DNA from: Edaphobacter lichenicola
GTDB lineage: Bacteria; Acidobacteriota; Terriglobia; Terriglobales; Acidobacteriaceae
Direction of reading: 5' to 3'
Length of the DNA stretch: 64,000 nt
NCBI RefSeq assembly: GCF_014201315.1
Contig: NZ_JACHDY010000002.1
Span: forward strand, 744,001 to 808,000
Part shown: one piece after another, positions 61,505 to 64,000 of the stretch
Position numbering within the stretch: the stretch's first letter is position 1
Layout of the letters: each line of letters begins with the position of its first letter
Translations under genes and position numbers: made by a program
Notes under the pieces: generated by a model
What the model was told of the DNA's origin: nothing
Database searches by the model: none
The model's input: the letters and a program-made list of their open reading frames with translations, nothing else

Positions 61505-61948
61505 CTATGGCAGCGGCTTCAGTTGAATCTCGCGAACCAGCTCGCTCGAAACCACCTCCGTGCTCTCCGCCCTCATCCTGAGCACCTCGGCTCTCTTCTC
61601 GGGCGAGCCATACACCTTGGCAATAACAGGTTCGGCCAGATCCGCGGACGTATCCAGTGTCGCCATATTCTTGAAAAAGATCACATACATCACATCCCAC
61701 TTCTCCGGCCCCTCGTAGTTCACTGAGCTGTAGATCTGGTATCCCGTGATGATCCCGGCTGCCTTTTCCGCCTCAAAGACCTTAGGCGCATAAGCAAACG
61801 CTTCGTAAAACTCCTTCGTCTTACCCGGCAATATCCGGAGCTTCACAGCCCGAACGACTCCGACATGACTGTAATACTGTTGTGCCAGCCCGCTGAGCGG
61901 AATAGCTGTAAGTACCAAAGCGACAAAACAACGTGCGAACGCCTTCAT
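61505..61948 (-). CDS. Small exported protein
   Basis: 147 residues. A signal peptide (about 1-21, ending SGLAQQ) precedes an alpha/beta domain with VGVVRAVKLRILPGKTKEFYEAFAYAPKVFE and EKWDVMYVIFFKNMATLDTS, resembling dimeric alpha/beta-barrel (ABM-like) proteins, though no family was assigned. It belongs with the exported protein at 10700-11536 in general style. Convergent with FmdB. Confidence 0.75.
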   Translation of the reverse strand: MKAFARCFVALVLTAIPLSGLAQQYYSHVGVVRAVKLRILPGKTKEFYEAFAYAPKVFEAEKAAGIITGYQIYSSVNYEGPEKWDVMYVIFFKNMATLDTSADLAEPVIAKVYGSPEKRAEVLRMRAESTEVVSSELVREIQLKPLP

Positions 61949-62279
61949 GGTCGTACCTCATAGATTTTGTGTGTGGGGGACCCGCCCGAAAGCTTACACC
62001 CATTTTGAGACTTTGAAGACCTCCTTTTCACTCTTCTGAAGAGTTCCACCGCAGCAACAAGCTAGCCCTTTCCGGCAAACCAGCCTCTGCGTTCAATTGC
62101 GGCAGACTCACCGTCATCGACACCCCGCACAAGATACCCCTTCGCGCTCCTGCCAACTTCAGCTATCCTCGATCTAACTCCTATCATCGTTCCATCCACC
62201 AGCAGCTCTGCCTCGAACATCCGGCAACGCTTCAGCATCCGCATCTCCGTTCCCATCGACGCAAGAAGGGTCAAGCACA
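61949..62279. other. Intergenic region before the APC permease
   Basis: No gene accepted. A minus-strand frame at 62062-62280 would encode about 72 residues with no family. There is a CACTCTTCTGAAGAGTT inverted repeat near 62030-62046. Otherwise nothing clear. Confidence 0.45.
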
Positions 62280-63665
62280 ATGGAGCAAGTCGCCGAATCC
62301 GAAGCCTCCCTCGCTCCTCCTGCCGGTCTGCGCGCGAACATCCTCTCGCCGATGGAGACCCTCGCCCAATCCATCTCCACCATCGCTCCCACCACCACCC
62401 CGACCATGACCATTCCGCTGGTCTTCGTCCTCGCCGGCAACGGAACCTGGCTCGCCTACCTCTTCGCCACGGCCGCCATCCTGCTCATCGCCCTCTGCAT
62501 CAGCCGCTTCGCCCGCTACACCTCCTGCTCAGGCTCGCTCTATACCTACGCCACCTCGTCCCTCCCACCAGCCATCAGCGGCATCGCGGGTTGGGCACTC
62601 CTGCTCGCCTACATCGCCACAGGAGCCTCGGTAGCCGGAGGCTTCATCAACTACGCCAACGTCTTCCTCCTCTCGATCACCGGCAAGTCGGCCCCCACCT
62701 TCCTCCTCGCGATCCTCTGCGTCGGCGTCTCCTCCTTCATCGCCTATCGCGACGTGCAGGTCTCCGCCCGCCTCATGCTCTGGATCGAAGCCACCTCCGT
62801 CGCGCTCATCGCCGTCGTCCTCTTGCTCCTGCTCTGGCACAACGGCCTCCACATCGACCACGTCCAGTTCCACCTGCAAGGCGTCACTGCCTCCGGAGTC
62901 CGTCTCGGCGTCGTCCTCGCCCTCTTCAGCTTCGTCGGCTTCGAGAGCGCCACCACCCTCGGCGCGGAAGCCTCCAACCCGCTCCGCACCATCCCCCGCG
63001 CCGTCATCCAGAGCGCCGTCTTCACCGGCCTCTTCTTCATCCTCTGCGCCTATCTCGAAACCCTCGGCATGCACACCGCCCACCAGAACCTCGGCGAATC
63101 CACCGCACCCATGCGCGTCCTCGCCACACTCGCCGGCGTCACCCCCCTCGGCCCCTTCATCGACTTCGGCGCTCTCGTCAGCATGTTCGCCTGCACCCTC
63201 GCCTGCATCACCGCAGCCGCGCGCGTCCTCATGCGCATGGGCCACAACGGCCTCGTCCACCAGCGACTTGGTTTGGCCCACCGCAAGAACGCCACCCCAG
63301 GCTCAGCGGTCCTCGTCTCAGGCATCCTCACCGCGCTCCCTGTAACAGTCCTCGCCCTCCGCGGCGTAGCCGGAACCGACATCTATGGCTGGATGGGCTC
63401 CCTCGCCGTCTACGGCTTCCTCACCACCTATGGTCTCGCCGCGATCGCGCTCCCCCTCTACCTCAAGCGCAACCACCACCTCACCAGCGCCTCGCTGATC
63501 CTCTCCACCGCCACCACGCTCGCCATCGTCCTCGCACTCGCCGGAACCCTCTACCCAGTACCCGAGCGCCCTTACAACTGGCTGCTGTACGTATATCTCG
63601 CTTACATCCTTGGCGGCATGGTCTGGTTCGGCCTCACCACACGTCGCCAACCCTCAGCAATCTAA
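62280..63665 (+). CDS. APC-superfamily amino acid permease
   Basis: 461 residues, about 12 helices. The N-terminal helix 1 region TLAQSISTIAPTTTPTMTIPLVFVLAG and SGSLYTYATSSLPPAISGIAGWA are characteristic of APC transporters. Helix 6 reads FSFVGFESATTLGAEASNPLRTIPRAV, the family's GFExxxxxxEExxNPxR-type signature. Substrate unknown; probably an amino acid or amine. The start at 62280 follows AAGAAGGG. Confidence 0.92.
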   Translation: MEQVAESEASLAPPAGLRANILSPMETLAQSISTIAPTTTPTMTIPLVFVLAGNGTWLAYLFATAAILLIALCISRFARYTSCSGSLYTYATSSLPPAISGIAGWALLLAYIATGASVAGGFINYANVFLLSITGKSAPTFLLAILCVGVSSFIAYRDVQVSARLMLWIEATSVALIAVVLLLLLWHNGLHIDHVQFHLQGVTASGVRLGVVLALFSFVGFESATTLGAEASNPLRTIPRAVIQSAVFTGLFFILCAYLETLGMHTAHQNLGESTAPMRVLATLAGVTPLGPFIDFGALVSMFACTLACITAAARVLMRMGHNGLVHQRLGLAHRKNATPGSAVLVSGILTALPVTVLALRGVAGTDIYGWMGSLAVYGFLTTYGLAAIALPLYLKRNHHLTSASLILSTATTLAIVLALAGTLYPVPERPYNWLLYVYLAYILGGMVWFGLTTRRQPSAI

Positions 63666-63685
63666 TGCCGCGCCGGCCAACAAAA

Positions 63686-63780
63686 CGTACGCAAGTCACG
63701 AAGTAACCGCCCGAATCGGGGCTCCGCGAACAGGTCTACGTTCGTGGGTTGGCAAGCGCAGCGGGCCCGACCGGCAGGAC
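63686..63780 (+). repeat. Modular palindromic repeat element (copy 4)
   Basis: CGTACGCAAGTCACGAAGTA, CCGCCCGAATCGGGGCTCCG, an ACAGGTCTACGTTCGTGGGT word and the final GACCGGCAGGAC. The GAATCGGGG...CAGGTCT...TCGTGGG part is the inverted complement of the CCCACAAACGAAGACCTG...CCCCGATTC module at 58.7 kb. It begins 20 bp after the permease stop. Confidence 0.8.
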
Positions 63781-63790
63781 GCTAACTGAA

Positions 63791-64000
63791 TCAGCCCGGA
63801 TGCAGCATCCTCACCGCAATCTCTTCCACCCGCTCCATCGTGATCCCATTCCTCTGCTCCGCTGCCAGCGGGTGGTCCGGATCCACAATCATAAACTGCG
63901 GCCGCTGCCCAACGGGTTGCGTCTGCACGCTCACTTCAAGGTTGCAGGTATCGCCAAACACCGGCAGTTGCGAATTCAGCCAGCCCGGAAACGCAGGCTC
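63791..64000 (-). CDS. C-terminal end of an unrecognised protein (5' end outside window)
   Basis: The last 69 codons on the minus strand read EPAFPGWLNSQLPVFGDTCN, then VSVQTQPVGQRPQFMIVDPD and end MERVEEIAVRMLHPG. The open frame runs to the window edge. No family assigned. Downstream (left) is the modular repeat. Confidence 0.7.
   Translation of the reverse strand, partial: EPAFPGWLNSQLPVFGDTCNLEVSVQTQPVGQRPQFMIVDPDHPLAAEQRNGITMERVEEIAVRMLHPG

Noticed and set aside
62062..62280. 72-residue minus-strand frame divergent from the APC permease
   Set aside because: No family, start overlapping the permease start, and mixed codon use; not enough support, though it could be a small gene.

Overview
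The window is about 64 kb of GC-rich chromosomal DNA from one organism, with both ends cut inside genes. Gene content and style suggest an Acidobacteriota of the Terriglobia type (Granulicella/Edaphobacter/Terriglobus-like): many exported proteins of unknown family, an ECF42-type sigma factor beside DGPF/YCII proteins, a sigma/anti-sigma/PDZ/radical-SAM locus, C-ending codons, and several families of short palindromic intergenic repeats. This assignment is inferred from protein style; there is no rRNA gene to confirm it. No tRNA, rRNA, CRISPR array, prophage or complete insertion sequence was seen.

Layout. 1-16.4 kb: end of an unrecognised gene, pyrG (CTP synthase), a chlorite-dismutase-like heme protein, a VapBC-like toxin/antitoxin pair, a secreted dipeptidyl peptidase IV, a DUF4230 protein whose 3' end has been tandemly copied, a universal stress protein, fabD, a Bcp peroxiredoxin, a polysaccharide deacetylase, an MFS transporter and an NHL-repeat lipoprotein. 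16.4-20.7 kb: a self-contained ECF42 sigma factor module (sigma, three DGPF proteins, one exported protein) with a recognisable target promoter, bracketed by an 18-bp direct repeat and a cupin gene remnant. 21-27.4 kb: hemL, a DCC-family protein, purM, a DUF6629 membrane protein, a secreted amidase and purN. Strand composition is reversed over roughly 22.3-27.3 kb compared with the rest.

27.4-36.3 kb: a decapitated site-2 protease next to a large palindromic element, an HtrA/DegP-like protease, folD-coaE, a tiny Trm112-like gene, a frameshifted DUF3052-like gene and ppc. 36.3-47 kb: an efflux-type MFS protein, a TolC-family protein, a DsbA-like oxidoreductase paired with an exported PPC/DUF296 protein, an exported methyltransferase, then a minus-strand locus of sigma factor, HEAT-containing anti-sigma factor, PDZ protein and radical SAM/SPASM protein. 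47-64 kb: an RNase HI-like protein, a MarR regulator divergent from a TonB-dependent receptor, yqeY, a class V aminotransferase and serA (probably the serine pathway), a YgiB/YgiC-like pair, an FmdB zinc-ribbon protein and an APC permease.

Most genes are housekeeping. The parts that look least described are the ECF42 module with its flanking repeats, the modular palindromic repeat family (four copies, three abutting gene 3' ends), the 56-bp tandem repeat that re-copies a stop codon, and the large membrane protein of unknown family at 48.2-49.4 kb.
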